Below are positions 24,791-33,797 of a DNA stretch of 64,000 nucleotides, one piece after another. The DNA comes from Streptomyces venezuelae (lineage in GTDB: Bacteria > Actinomycetota > Actinomycetes > Streptomycetales > Streptomycetaceae): the NCBI RefSeq assembly GCF_008642295.1, contig NZ_CP029190.1, forward strand, positions 6,555,501 to 6,619,500, written 5' to 3'. The notes below the pieces were generated by a model. The model searched no databases. It was not told where the DNA came from and saw nothing but the letters and a program-made list of their open reading frames with translations. Every line of letters begins with the position of its first letter. Positions within the stretch are counted from its first letter, which is position 1. Both the position numbers and the translations under genes were made by a program.

Positions 24791-27604
24791 GTGGGACGCG
24801 CTGTGCGCCCGTCGGGAGCCACGGCGGCCCGGAGGTGCTACAACTGGGTTCGTGACCCTTCCTCGCCACCCGTGCCGGGCCCGCCGGTGCGGTCACCTCT
24901 AGGCATCAGGTTCAGGAGCGTCGCCGGCCAGGTATTCGTCCTCCAGGTGGCGATCGTGGTGTTGCTCGCCGCCGGAGCGCTGCTGGCCCTGCTGCTCCAG
25001 TCGCGGCACGACGCCGACCGCGAGGCGCGCAACCGGTCGGTGGCCGTCGCCGAGACCTTCGCCCACTCCCTCGGCCTGCAGGACGCACTGAAGACCTCCG
25101 ACCCGTCCGCGGTCCTGCAACCCCTCGCCGAAGAGACCCGCAAGGCCGCCGGGGTGGACTTCATCGTGGCGATGGACACCCAGGGCATCCGCTACACCCA
25201 CCCCCAGCCCGACCGCATCGGAAAACCCTTCGTCGGCACGATCGAGCCCTCCCTGGCCGGGAAGGTCCACACCGAGAGCGTGGAGGGGCCGCTCGGCAAG
25301 GAGATCCAGGCGGTGGTGCCGGTCACCGCGGACGACGGCGAGGTCGTCGCCCTGGTGTCGGCCGGCCTGACCGTGGAGAACGTCTCGGGTGTCCTCGAAC
25401 GCCAGCTCCCCGTCATCCTGCTGGCCATCGCGACCGGCCTCGGCCTGGCCACCGTCGGCACCGCGCTGATCAGCAGACGGCTGCGCCGGCAGACCCACGG
25501 GCTCGGCACCCAGGAGATGACCCGGATGTACGAGCACCACAACGCGGTGCTCCACGCCGTCCGCGAAGGGGTGGTGATCACCGACGGCGAGGGACGGCTG
25601 CTGCTCGCGAACGACGAGGCCAAACGGCTGCTCGGGCTCCCCGAGGAGACCGACGGCCGCAATATCGCGGACCTACCGGGCCTGGACCGGCGGATGGCGG
25701 ACCTCCTGCTGTCCGGCCGGGAGGCCACCGACGAGGTGGTCGAGACCGGCGACCGGCTCCTCGTGGTCAACCAGCGGCCCACCCACCCCCGGGGCCGCCC
25801 CGAGGGCACCGCGGTCACCATCCGCGACTCCACCGAGATGCAGATCCTGACCAGCCGGGCGGAGACCGCCCGCAGACGGCTCAAACTGCTGTACGACGCG
25901 GGCGGGGACGTCGGCACCACCCTCGACGTGGTCCGGACCGCCGAGGAGCTCGCCGCCGTGGCCGTACCCCGGTTCGCCGACTTCGTCACCGTCGACCTGG
26001 CCGATCCGGTGCTCGGCGGCGACGAACCCGGCCCCGGCGCCGACATGCGTCGCACCGCGGTGAACGGCATCCGCTCCGACCACCCCCTCTACCCCCTCGG
26101 CCGGCTGATCGACTTCCTGCCCTCCACCCCCCAGGCCCGCGGCTACGGCACCGGCCAGGCGGAACTGGTACCCGATCTGTCCGACGCACCGGGCTGGGTC
26201 GCCCAGGACCCGCCCCGCGCCCGGGCCATCGTCGACTACGGCATCCACTCCCTCATCGCAGCCCCCCTCAAGGCCCGGGGCGTGGTCCTCGGAGTGGTCA
26301 ACTTCTGGCGCTCGGAGAAACCGGAGCCCTTCGACGAGGACGAGCTGTCGCTCGCCGAGGAACTCGTCGCCAGGGCGGCGGTCAGCATGGACAATGCGCG
26401 CCGCTACACCCGGGAACACGCACTCGCCGAAACCCTCCAGCGCAGTCTGCTGCCGCGCGCCCTGCCCGAGCAGAGCGCCATGGACGTGGCGCACTTCTAC
26501 CTGCCCGCCCAGTCAGGGGTGGGCGGCGACTGGTTCGACGTGATCCCGCTGCCGGGCAGCCGGGTCGCGCTGGTCGTCGGCGACGTCGTCGGCCACGGCC
26601 TGCACGCCGCCGCCACCATGGGGCGGCTGCGGACGGCGGTGCACAACTTCTCCTCCCTCGACCTGCCCCCCGACGAGATCCTCGCCCGCCTGGACGACCT
26701 CGTCCAGCGCATCGACCGCGACCGCGACCACGACCAGGTCGGGGACGGCGACGACCAGGACAGCAGCGGCGTCATCGGCGCGACCTGCCTCTACGCCGTC
26801 TACGACCCGGTGTCCCAGCACTGCACCCTGGCCCGGGCCGGCCATATGCCGCCGCTGGTGGTCGCCCCCGACGGCACGACGGAGATCGTGGAACTGCCGG
26901 CCGGACCCCCGCTCGGACTCGGCGGCATGCCCTTCGAAACCGCGGAGCTGTACCTGGAGGAGGGCAGCCAGCTCGTCCTGTACACGGACGGACTGGTCGA
27001 GGAGCGGACCCGGGACATCAGCGAGGGACTGGAACTGCTGCGCACCGCACTGAGCCGGCCCGGCCTGGACCCGCGCGACAGCTGCACGGCCGTACTCGAG
27101 GCCGTCCTGCCGGCCCGGCCGGCCGACGACGTGGCCCTGCTCATCGCCCGGACCCGCACCCTCGGCCCGGACCGGGTCGCCCAGTGGGAGGTGCCGTTCC
27201 AGCCGGACGCGGTCGGCGCCATCCGCAACGCCGCGGCGAAAAAACTCGACGGGTGGGGCCTCGAGGAGCTCGGCTTCGCCACGGAACTGATCCTCAGCGA
27301 ACTGATCACCAACGCCCTGCGGCACGGCACCGCCCCGGTCCTGGTCCGGATGCTGTACGACCACGCCCTGACCTGCGAGGTATGGGACGGCAGCAGCATC
27401 GCCCCGCACCTGCGGTACGCCGCCAGCACGGACGAGGGCGGGCGCGGACTCTACCTGGTGGCGCAGCTCAGCGAACACTGGGGCACCCGCTACACGCCGT
27501 TCGGCAAGGTCATCTGGGCAGAACAGGCCCTCCCCGGCCCCGGCTCCCCGACCACCGTCCCGGAACCCGACCTCTCGGCCTTCCTGGACGCCGAACCCCT
27601 GTGA
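24791..27604 (+). CDS. Membrane sensor with PAS, GAF, PP2C (SpoIIE) and HATPase domains
   Basis: The 937-residue protein has a first membrane helix at about 47-70, an extracytoplasmic sensor (about 71-205), a second helix (about 206-228), a PAS domain (about 250-340), a GAF domain (about 370-545), a PP2C/SpoIIE phosphatase (GVGGDWFDVIPLP, GDVVGHGLHAA, YTDGLVEERT) and a C-terminal anti-sigma-like ATPase (FATELILSELITNALRHG, GRGLYLVAQL). It should read an outside signal and control an anti-anti-sigma partner by dephosphorylation and kinase activity. The GTG at 24791 is uncertain; GTGs at 24872 or 24887 would only shorten the cytoplasmic tail. It is the only gene of its type here. Confidence 0.9.
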   Translation: MGRAVRPSGATAARRCYNWVRDPSSPPVPGPPVRSPLGIRFRSVAGQVFVLQVAIVVLLAAGALLALLLQSRHDADREARNRSVAVAETFAHSLGLQDALKTSDPSAVLQPLAEETRKAAGVDFIVAMDTQGIRYTHPQPDRIGKPFVGTIEPSLAGKVHTESVEGPLGKEIQAVVPVTADDGEVVALVSAGLTVENVSGVLERQLPVILLAIATGLGLATVGTALISRRLRRQTHGLGTQEMTRMYEHHNAVLHAVREGVVITDGEGRLLLANDEAKRLLGLPEETDGRNIADLPGLDRRMADLLLSGREATDEVVETGDRLLVVNQRPTHPRGRPEGTAVTIRDSTEMQILTSRAETARRRLKLLYDAGGDVGTTLDVVRTAEELAAVAVPRFADFVTVDLADPVLGGDEPGPGADMRRTAVNGIRSDHPLYPLGRLIDFLPSTPQARGYGTGQAELVPDLSDAPGWVAQDPPRARAIVDYGIHSLIAAPLKARGVVLGVVNFWRSEKPEPFDEDELSLAEELVARAAVSMDNARRYTREHALAETLQRSLLPRALPEQSAMDVAHFYLPAQSGVGGDWFDVIPLPGSRVALVVGDVVGHGLHAAATMGRLRTAVHNFSSLDLPPDEILARLDDLVQRIDRDRDHDQVGDGDDQDSSGVIGATCLYAVYDPVSQHCTLARAGHMPPLVVAPDGTTEIVELPAGPPLGLGGMPFETAELYLEEGSQLVLYTDGLVEERTRDISEGLELLRTALSRPGLDPRDSCTAVLEAVLPARPADDVALLIARTRTLGPDRVAQWEVPFQPDAVGAIRNAAAKKLDGWGLEELGFATELILSELITNALRHGTAPVLVRMLYDHALTCEVWDGSSIAPHLRYAASTDEGGRGLYLVAQLSEHWGTRYTPFGKVIWAEQALPGPGSPTTVPEPDLSAFLDAEPL

Positions 27605-27617
27605 AACCCCGGCTCCC

Positions 27618-28859
27618 TTAGCCGATGGACACCACCCGGGCCCACGCGGGCGGGGCGTCCGGGACGTAGCCGGGGTCGTCCTCGTCGTACGACCCGTGCT
27701 GCCGGGGGAACAGCCCCACCACCGTCCGGCACGGCGGCCGGGTGTCCGGCCAGCGGGTCTGCCCGTCGGTCAGCACCACCATCACATCCGGCCGGGGCCG
27801 TGTGCGGAGCGCCCGGGCGAAGCCCGCGCGCAGGTCCGTACCCCCACCGCCCAGCAGCGGGATTCCCTCGGCCCGGCACAGCCGGTGCACCAGGTGGGCG
27901 GCCGTGTCGCACGGCAGTACGGTGACCAGGTCACGGCGGCCTCCGACGGCCCGGGAAATCTCGGCTACCTCGTGGAGCGCGCTGCCCAGTTCGGTGTCGC
28001 TGACCGACCCGGAGGTGTCGATGACCACGGACACCCGGGGCGGTCTGCGTCGCAGGCTCGGCAGTACGGCGCCGGGCACCCCCGCCGAGCGCCGCGAGGG
28101 GCGGCCGTAGGTGTAGTCCTCGCCCACACCGGGGCCGGAGGCGGCCGAACGGACCGCCGCGCCCAGCAACTCCCGCCACGGCTGGGGTGGGTGGAACACC
28201 TCCTCGGCCCACCGCTGCCACCCCTTCGGGCTGTTCCCGGGCCGGCCGGTGATGCCCTGGGCGACCCGGAACCGCATCGCGTCCCGTTCCTGCGCACTGA
28301 GGCCGTGCGCCCCGGCCGGGCCCAGGTCCCACTCGCGTTCCAGACCGTCGGCGCCACTGCCGCAGTCCAGCCAGGCGAGGTCCTGGGTCTGTGGCCCGAG
28401 CCCGAACCGGCCCAGGTAGTCCTCCATGAGCTCCCCGGGAGGCAGGCCCAGGGTCTCCGGCCGGATCGCGCCCTCGGGCCGGACCAGCCCGTCGCCGAAC
28501 ACGTCGTCGTTGATCTCGCAGTCGGCGGCGATGTTCATCCGGAGCCGGTCCCCGAGGCCGGTGAGGCCGCGCTCGCGGGCGACCCGGTCGCTGCGGCCGT
28601 GATGGTCGCGCAGCAGGTGCGACACCTCGTGCACCCATACCCCGGCCAGCTCCTCCACCGGGGTCCGGTCCACGAACGCCGGCGCGACATAGCACCGCCA
28701 GTGCCGGTCGACGGCCATCGTCGGGACCCGCCGTGACTCCACGACGTGCAGGGCGAACAGTGCCGTCGCCAGGTACGGGCGGACCCGGGCGGCGTACAGC
28801 CGGGCGGCGTAGAGCTTGTCGAGATCCAGGGCGCGGGCCTCCGGTCGGCCGGGGATCAC
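27618..28859 (-). CDS. DUF2201-type protein: metallopeptidase-like domain plus VWA domain
   Basis: The 413-residue protein has an N-terminal zinc-peptidase-like motif (WVHEVSHLLRDHHGRSD, an HExxH) and a C-terminal VWA fold with a MIDAS-like PRVSVVIDTSGSVSDTELG and LTDGQTRWPD. The GTG at 28859 overlaps the stop of the MoxR-type ATPase gene by four bases, so they are co-translated. VWA proteins paired with MoxR ATPases usually act as metal-dependent scaffolds in assembly or remodelling. The ORF is cytoplasmic, with no signal peptide. The convergent sensor phosphatase ends 13 bases away. Confidence 0.85.
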   Translation of the reverse strand: MIPGRPEARALDLDKLYAARLYAARVRPYLATALFALHVVESRRVPTMAVDRHWRCYVAPAFVDRTPVEELAGVWVHEVSHLLRDHHGRSDRVARERGLTGLGDRLRMNIAADCEINDDVFGDGLVRPEGAIRPETLGLPPGELMEDYLGRFGLGPQTQDLAWLDCGSGADGLEREWDLGPAGAHGLSAQERDAMRFRVAQGITGRPGNSPKGWQRWAEEVFHPPQPWRELLGAAVRSAASGPGVGEDYTYGRPSRRSAGVPGAVLPSLRRRPPRVSVVIDTSGSVSDTELGSALHEVAEISRAVGGRRDLVTVLPCDTAAHLVHRLCRAEGIPLLGGGGTDLRAGFARALRTRPRPDVMVVLTDGQTRWPDTRPPCRTVVGLFPRQHGSYDEDDPGYVPDAPPAWARVVSIG

Positions 28860-30079
28860 CGGCCGGCCCCTGCCCCTGCCCCGGTCCGGTTCGCCGCCCG
28901 GTCCGCGCGCCGGGACAGGGACACCGCGCCGGCGAGCCGTTCGATCGAAGCCGGCACGTCCCAGTCCTCCCGGCGCAGCGTGGCGAGGGTGGTCGCGGGG
29001 ACGACCAGCAGGTCCGGGGCGCCGGTCTCCAGCGCCCGGGCCAGGAGCGCCCAGGCCGCATCCCAGCGGGACTTCTCCGGCCGCTGACCGACCGCCGCGA
29101 CCACGGCGTCGAGTGCGGCCTGCCGCAGGTCCCCGCGCTCCGGCAGGACGGCACCCTCGGGGTCGGCGAGGAGCACCTCGGGGTCCGGCAGGTCCATCCG
29201 GTCCAGGGCGGCCAGCAGCTCCAGCCCAGGCCCGTCCCCGACCGTGCCTCTGACCAGCATGGACAGCACCTCTCGGGAAGCGCCGGCCGCAGTCGCGAAG
29301 GCGATCAGGCACAGGGTCGTCTCCCAGCTCCGGGGCGACGGCCAGGGGCCGCCCCGGCGGGCTTCGCCGTCCGGCAGCCGGTGGACGAGCCCGGGGCGGG
29401 CGGACAGCAGTCCGCACACCGCCCGGCGGGCGAAGGCCACGGCCTCCGGCAGCCTCGAAGGGTCGAGCCGGGGGAGGGTGGCCCGCGGCCAGGTCCCACC
29501 GAGGCCGCGGACCACGACCTCGTGGTCGTGGGCCCATTGAAGGTGGACGAACCGGTTGGCCAGGGGCGGGCTCAGCTCCCAGCCGTCCGCCGCCGAGGCC
29601 CGCGGATTGGCGGCGGCCACGATCCGGACCCCGGGCGGCAGTTGAAGAGCGCCGATCCGCCGTTCGAGTACGAGGCGGAGCAGGGCGGCCTGAACGGCCG
29701 GGGCAGCGGTGGACAGTTCGTCCAGGAACAGCAGTCCGCGGCCGGCCCGAACCAGCCGCACGGCCCAGTCCGGCGGGGCCATCGGCACACCCTGCTCGGC
29801 CGGATCGTCCCCGACGATGGGCAGGCCGGAGAAATCGGACGGCTCGTGCACGCTGGCGACCACGGTGGTCAGGGGCAGGTCCAGGGAGGAGGCGAGCTGG
29901 GTCAGCGCCGCAGTCTTGCCGATCCCCGGCTCACCCCACAGGAGTACGGGCAGGTCGGCGGCCACAGCCAGCGTCAGGGCCTCGAGCTGGGTGTCGGGGC
30001 GCGGCTCGGTGGTGGTGTCGCGGAGCAGCGCCAACAGTGCGGCGGCCACATCCAGTTGGGAGGTGGTGTGAGCAAGCAT
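28856..30079 (-). CDS. MoxR-type AAA+ ATPase
   Basis: The 407-residue protein has Walker A VLLWGEPGIGKTAALTQ, Walker B GRGLLFLDELSTAAPAVQAALLRLV, a sensor-1 segment VRIVAAANPRASA and a sensor-2-like region, matching the MoxR branch of AAA+ ATPases. It probably remodels a client protein together with the VWA partner encoded immediately downstream. The start at 30079 is an ATG. The gene begins 38 bases after the unknown 466-residue gene, making a three-gene unit. Confidence 0.9.
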   Translation of the reverse strand: MLAHTTSQLDVAAALLALLRDTTTEPRPDTQLEALTLAVAADLPVLLWGEPGIGKTAALTQLASSLDLPLTTVVASVHEPSDFSGLPIVGDDPAEQGVPMAPPDWAVRLVRAGRGLLFLDELSTAAPAVQAALLRLVLERRIGALQLPPGVRIVAAANPRASAADGWELSPPLANRFVHLQWAHDHEVVVRGLGGTWPRATLPRLDPSRLPEAVAFARRAVCGLLSARPGLVHRLPDGEARRGGPWPSPRSWETTLCLIAFATAAGASREVLSMLVRGTVGDGPGLELLAALDRMDLPDPEVLLADPEGAVLPERGDLRQAALDAVVAAVGQRPEKSRWDAAWALLARALETGAPDLLVVPATTLATLRREDWDVPASIERLAGAVSLSRRADRAANRTGAGAGAGR

Positions 30080-30117
30080 GAGTGATCACCTATGGGTTCG
30101 GAGGGAAGAGGAGAAGA

Positions 30118-31518
30118 TCAGCGCACGATGGCGTGGCGCGGGCGCGAATGCTGCCAACGGGGACGGACCGGACCCGGAAGCAGCCGGCCGGGAGCGGGTC
30201 CGAACAGGCCGGCGCGGAACAGGCCGTATGTGATCCGCCGGCGCGCGGCGGCCTCCAGCTCGTCCCGCAGCGCGCCGCTGCGCAGCACGGCGTCGGGGCC
30301 CAGCAAGCCCTCGACGACTGCCAGTGCACCGGAGGAGTCACCGTGGCGCAGGCGTTCTCGGACGTCGGCCAGGTTCTCCGGCCGGCGGTGCGCCTCGTCG
30401 ATCAGCCGGAGGCAGGGGAGGGGAGTGCCGGACAGGGCGGCCAGCAGTTCCTCCCGACGGATCTCGGCCGGATCGTGGTCCAGTGCGGCCAGTACCCCGT
30501 CGACCAGGGCGATCCGGTGCCGGGCGCCCCGGCAGTCCACCATGCGCGGCTGCCCGGGCCCGTCCGGGGTACGGTCCGCGGCCCCGGCCGGCACGTGATC
30601 CGGTACCAGTGCCGAGGCGACCAGCGGATGCAGCCGGTCGGGACCGATGGCACCGGTGCGGATCAGTTCCAGGTCGGGCAGCACCCAGGTCGCGGCGTCG
30701 GGCAGCACCGGCAGGACCGGCCGCATACCGTCGGAGCCGCCCGTGGGCGCGGCCGAGATCCGCGCCTTGTCCCCGGTCAGGTCGAGCAGCAGACGGTTGC
30801 GGGCTCCGATCCGTACGGTGACGGCACCGGTGGTACGGCCCTCCGCGCGGAGCAGGATTCCCGCCTCGGCCGCCCACCGGTCGACGGCACAGCCCAGCTC
30901 CGGCGGTACCGGTCCGGGCTCTGGCGGTCCGGCTGCGGACGGCCGATCCGCCCCGGCCCGGATCCCCAGTTCCCCGGACCGGCGCGCGTCCCACAGGTGG
31001 CGGTGCAGGTCGAGGCGGAACCGCCGGTCGGGATGAGGATGGGGATGCGGGTGAGGGTGGGCGCGGGCCAGGGAGTGGGAACCGTCCCACAGGGCGAGGC
31101 TGATCCGCTGACCGGCATCCGCCCACGCCGGCGGCGTCCGGACCACCAGGTGCACCGGGCGCACGCCCCTGCACCCCGCCGTCTCGTACCGGGCCAGCGC
31201 CACGGTCAGTCCCGGGCGCAGCAGCCCGTCGGGAGCGATCCTCGGCATGTGCCAGCGCAGCAGGTCGGGCGCCAGATGGCGGAGGTCGGACCGGACCCGG
31301 TCGGCCAGTTCCCGGCCGTGGGTACGGGCCACGGAACGAAGGTCGAGGTCGACATCGATGGCTGCGGCGGCACAGGCCCCCGCCCAGTCCCCGGTGGCAC
31401 GGCGGGCGGTCGCAGTCTCGATCATGGGCGGCGGCACGGCGTATTGGCGCACGCGCAGCCAGAAGGAAGGAAAGGAGGAAAGGGATGCGCCGTTCGCGGT
31501 CTGAGTGAGCATCAGCAC
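30118..31518 (-). CDS. Uncharacterised protein in the MoxR/VWA operon
   Basis: The 466-residue protein is not recognised. It is rich in Arg, Ala and Leu, with an N-terminal helical part (WAGACAAAAIDVDLDLRSVARTHGRE...), a His-Pro repeat AHPHPHPHPHPDRR near residue 150, and a later helical part with LEAAARRRITYGLFRAGL. No membrane segment or signal peptide is evident. The gene runs directly into the MoxR-type ATPase and VWA genes. Such third components are commonly the client or adaptor of MoxR/VWA pairs, so a substrate role is the leading inference. The His-Pro run resembles metal-binding or flexible linker sequences. Confidence 0.7.
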   Translation of the reverse strand: MLMLTQTANGASLSSFPSFWLRVRQYAVPPPMIETATARRATGDWAGACAAAAIDVDLDLRSVARTHGRELADRVRSDLRHLAPDLLRWHMPRIAPDGLLRPGLTVALARYETAGCRGVRPVHLVVRTPPAWADAGQRISLALWDGSHSLARAHPHPHPHPHPDRRFRLDLHRHLWDARRSGELGIRAGADRPSAAGPPEPGPVPPELGCAVDRWAAEAGILLRAEGRTTGAVTVRIGARNRLLLDLTGDKARISAAPTGGSDGMRPVLPVLPDAATWVLPDLELIRTGAIGPDRLHPLVASALVPDHVPAGAADRTPDGPGQPRMVDCRGARHRIALVDGVLAALDHDPAEIRREELLAALSGTPLPCLRLIDEAHRRPENLADVRERLRHGDSSGALAVVEGLLGPDAVLRSGALRDELEAAARRRITYGLFRAGLFGPAPGRLLPGPVRPRWQHSRPRHAIVR

Positions 31519-31616
31519 TCACCTTGCGCGGACGGGACCCCCGATCTGTTCGTGGAGTGAGTCGTCATCGTGGGGGAGCCTAGGCCACCCCCACTCCGCT
31601 CTGCCAGGCCTTTTCC

Positions 31617-33593
31617 TCAGTCCTCGGCGAGGACGATCAGTGAGTCACCCTCGGTGAAGCGTACCCGCTGCCGCTTGTCCGGGTTGATCCGTACGCCGTA
31701 GTCGGGGCCGATGCAGGCCCGGGCGCCCAGGCGGTAGCCGACCGCGCAGGCACCGCGGCGGCGGGCCGCCTCGACTGCGGTGGCGAAGGTGAGGTCGACG
31801 CCGGTCCGGACGTAGTCCGCGGCCGGCTTCAGGTACAGCTCGTTGCCCTCCGCGCGGAAGAGTTCCTCGAAGACGTCGGCGAGGTGGCGGCTTTCCGAGA
31901 TCTGGGTCATCAGGAGGCTGATCAGCCGGCCGCTGACGATGAAGTCGGCGCCTTCGCGGGCGGGTGCGAGAAGGCGGTTGCCGTCGTCTGACATTTCGGT
32001 GGTGAGGGCGAGTTCCCGGTCCGCGGTCTCCCCGATGGCCCGCAGGTGGAGCAGAGTGACCAGCGTCCGGTCGTCCGTCGAGGACTCCTCGGTGTGCTCG
32101 CCCATGACGATCACGCCGTCGTACCCGGGTACGTCCAGCTTGGCCAGCACCTCCGGATCGGTGATGTCTCCGCTGTGGAAGGACACTTCGAGGTGCCGGA
32201 GCTGTGATGCCGCACGGTCCCCTGCGCCGAGCGGTGTCGCGGCCGGGTCGAGGGCGACCACGTCCAGGATGCTTCCGGGGCCCACGTACTGGTCCAGCTG
32301 GGCCACGACCAGCGGAGCGCGGCGGTTCCAGCCGAGCAGGAGCAGGCGTTCGGCGAGCGGGGTCCGGGGGCCGGCCGCCGGGACGATCGCCGTCTCGTCC
32401 ACGCAGCCGGCCATGTCCTCCCGTACGACCGTGTCGTCGTCCCGGGAGATGACGATGATCCGGTCGCTCGCGGCGATCGGGGTGCCCGGCTCCGGGTTGA
32501 GTGCGACGCGGCCGTCGGCGTGCAGCAGGCCGACCGCCGAGGAGGTGGCGAAGGACAGCAGGGCCTCGCCGAAGGTACGGCCCGCGAGCTCCTCCGCGCC
32601 GGTGGAGTAGAACTCGTCGCCCGCGAAATCCAGGAGCTCCTGGTACACCAGGGAGAGGCCGGGCTGACGGGCGGTCTGGACGAGGAGCCGGGCCACGATG
32701 TCGTCCACGCACAGGACGTGCCCGCCCCGTCCGGCGGCCAGCCTGGCGGTCAGGTGATTGCGGGCGTCGCGGACGGCGGCGACCACCACCGCGCCGCAGG
32801 TGTCCGGGACGGCTGCGCCGAGGGCGAGCAGGGTCTTCACCACCTGGGCGTCACCCGCGTTGCCCAGGTCACCGGCCCGGCCCGGGTGTGCGGTGTCCGC
32901 GCCGGCGGGGGCGCCGGCATCCCCCTCGGCGGGGAGGACCAGCACGGCCTGGGCCGTCTGCGGGCTCACCCGGCACAGTTCGGCGGGGTCGGTGGTGCTG
33001 CCGTTGCGGCAGATGATCCGCGTCCTGCCGCGGTCCCGGTCGGTGAAGCGGGTGGCGATCTCGTCCTCCATCTCCACCTTGTCCTTCGGGGCGAGGACGG
33101 CGATGGCCGACCGGCGCTGGTTGGCGTTGGCCGCCACCAACTCCCCGACCACCGGGAAGACCTGGTCGGACCAGCCCAGGACCACGGTGTGCCCGGTCTC
33201 CAGCACGGTCGAGTGGCCGAGGCGCAGCGACATGATCCGCCGGTTGATGCCGGTGGTGATCAGACTGACCAGGGTGGACACGAAGAGCAGGGCGACCAGC
33301 GCGAGCGAGACGGAGGCGAGCACATGTACGGGCGAGCCGAGCGCGCCCCCGATCTTGAGGGTCTGCCCGACGCTGGCCCACACCGCCGCGAGCCGTCCGG
33401 AGAGGGTGGCCGGGGCCGAGGGATCGGACCAGACGAGGACCGCGCTCGCCGGGACCACCACGGCGAGGCAGGCCAGGGCGAACCAGCCGATCAGCGCGGC
33501 GGTTCCGCCCGCCACCAGATTGTCGAACCGGTACCGGAGCCGCAGGCGGAGTGACGCCGATGCCGACGTGGACGGGGGGTGGTGCTGCGCCAT
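31617..33593 (-). CDS. CASTOR/POLLUX-type ion channel
   Basis: The 658-residue protein has two N-terminal membrane segments (about 30-55 and 90-116), then two nucleotide-binding-like halves: SDQVFPVVGELVAANANQRRSAIAVL and LGWNRRAPLVVAQLDQYVGPGSILDVVAL, with GLLHADGRVALNPEPGTPI between. This order matches the CASTOR/POLLUX/SYM8 family of cation channels with TrkA-N-like cytoplasmic domains. In plants these are nuclear-envelope potassium channels; in bacteria their role is open. It probably gates ion flow in response to ligand or redox state. It stands alone here; the unknown MoxR-operon gene ends 98 bases downstream. Confidence 0.85.
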   Translation of the reverse strand: MAQHHPPSTSASASLRLRLRYRFDNLVAGGTAALIGWFALACLAVVVPASAVLVWSDPSAPATLSGRLAAVWASVGQTLKIGGALGSPVHVLASVSLALVALLFVSTLVSLITTGINRRIMSLRLGHSTVLETGHTVVLGWSDQVFPVVGELVAANANQRRSAIAVLAPKDKVEMEDEIATRFTDRDRGRTRIICRNGSTTDPAELCRVSPQTAQAVLVLPAEGDAGAPAGADTAHPGRAGDLGNAGDAQVVKTLLALGAAVPDTCGAVVVAAVRDARNHLTARLAAGRGGHVLCVDDIVARLLVQTARQPGLSLVYQELLDFAGDEFYSTGAEELAGRTFGEALLSFATSSAVGLLHADGRVALNPEPGTPIAASDRIIVISRDDDTVVREDMAGCVDETAIVPAAGPRTPLAERLLLLGWNRRAPLVVAQLDQYVGPGSILDVVALDPAATPLGAGDRAASQLRHLEVSFHSGDITDPEVLAKLDVPGYDGVIVMGEHTEESSTDDRTLVTLLHLRAIGETADRELALTTEMSDDGNRLLAPAREGADFIVSGRLISLLMTQISESRHLADVFEELFRAEGNELYLKPAADYVRTGVDLTFATAVEAARRRGACAVGYRLGARACIGPDYGVRINPDKRQRVRFTEGDSLIVLAED

Positions 33594-33763
33594 GCAAGCT
33601 CCCGGGCATGAGACGCGCCAGTCGGGCGGCTGCCCGCCGCCCTCGTGATCACCCTAGGGAATTCCCGGCGGCCCTCCGGCCGGGAGGAGCACGGCCTCAC
33701 CCGGAGGTATGAAACCGCACGGCGCAGCGCGTGAGCCGTGTCTCACCCGGCCGGTGGCGCTTG

Positions 33764-33785
33764 TCTATGCAACGAGTTGCATAGA
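33764..33785. promoter_or_regulatory. 22-bp palindrome, probable PadR operator
   Basis: TCTATGCAAC, a GA centre and GTTGCATAGA form a perfect palindrome ending 12 bases before the ATG of the PadR gene, overlapping the promoter/ribosome-site area. The ATGC...GCAT core resembles PadR-type operators. The site predicts autorepression and control of the downstream acyl-CoA dehydrogenase. Confidence 0.8.
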
Positions 33786-33797
33786 AGGATTCGGGGC

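Noticed and set aside
31032..31062. Short GT/GA-rich stretch resembling a CRISPR or microsatellite
   Set aside because: It is the His-Pro coding run of the MoxR-operon gene, with no spacers.
29244..31560. Plus-strand frames opposite the MoxR operon
   Set aside because: They are shadows of three well-coupled minus-strand genes.
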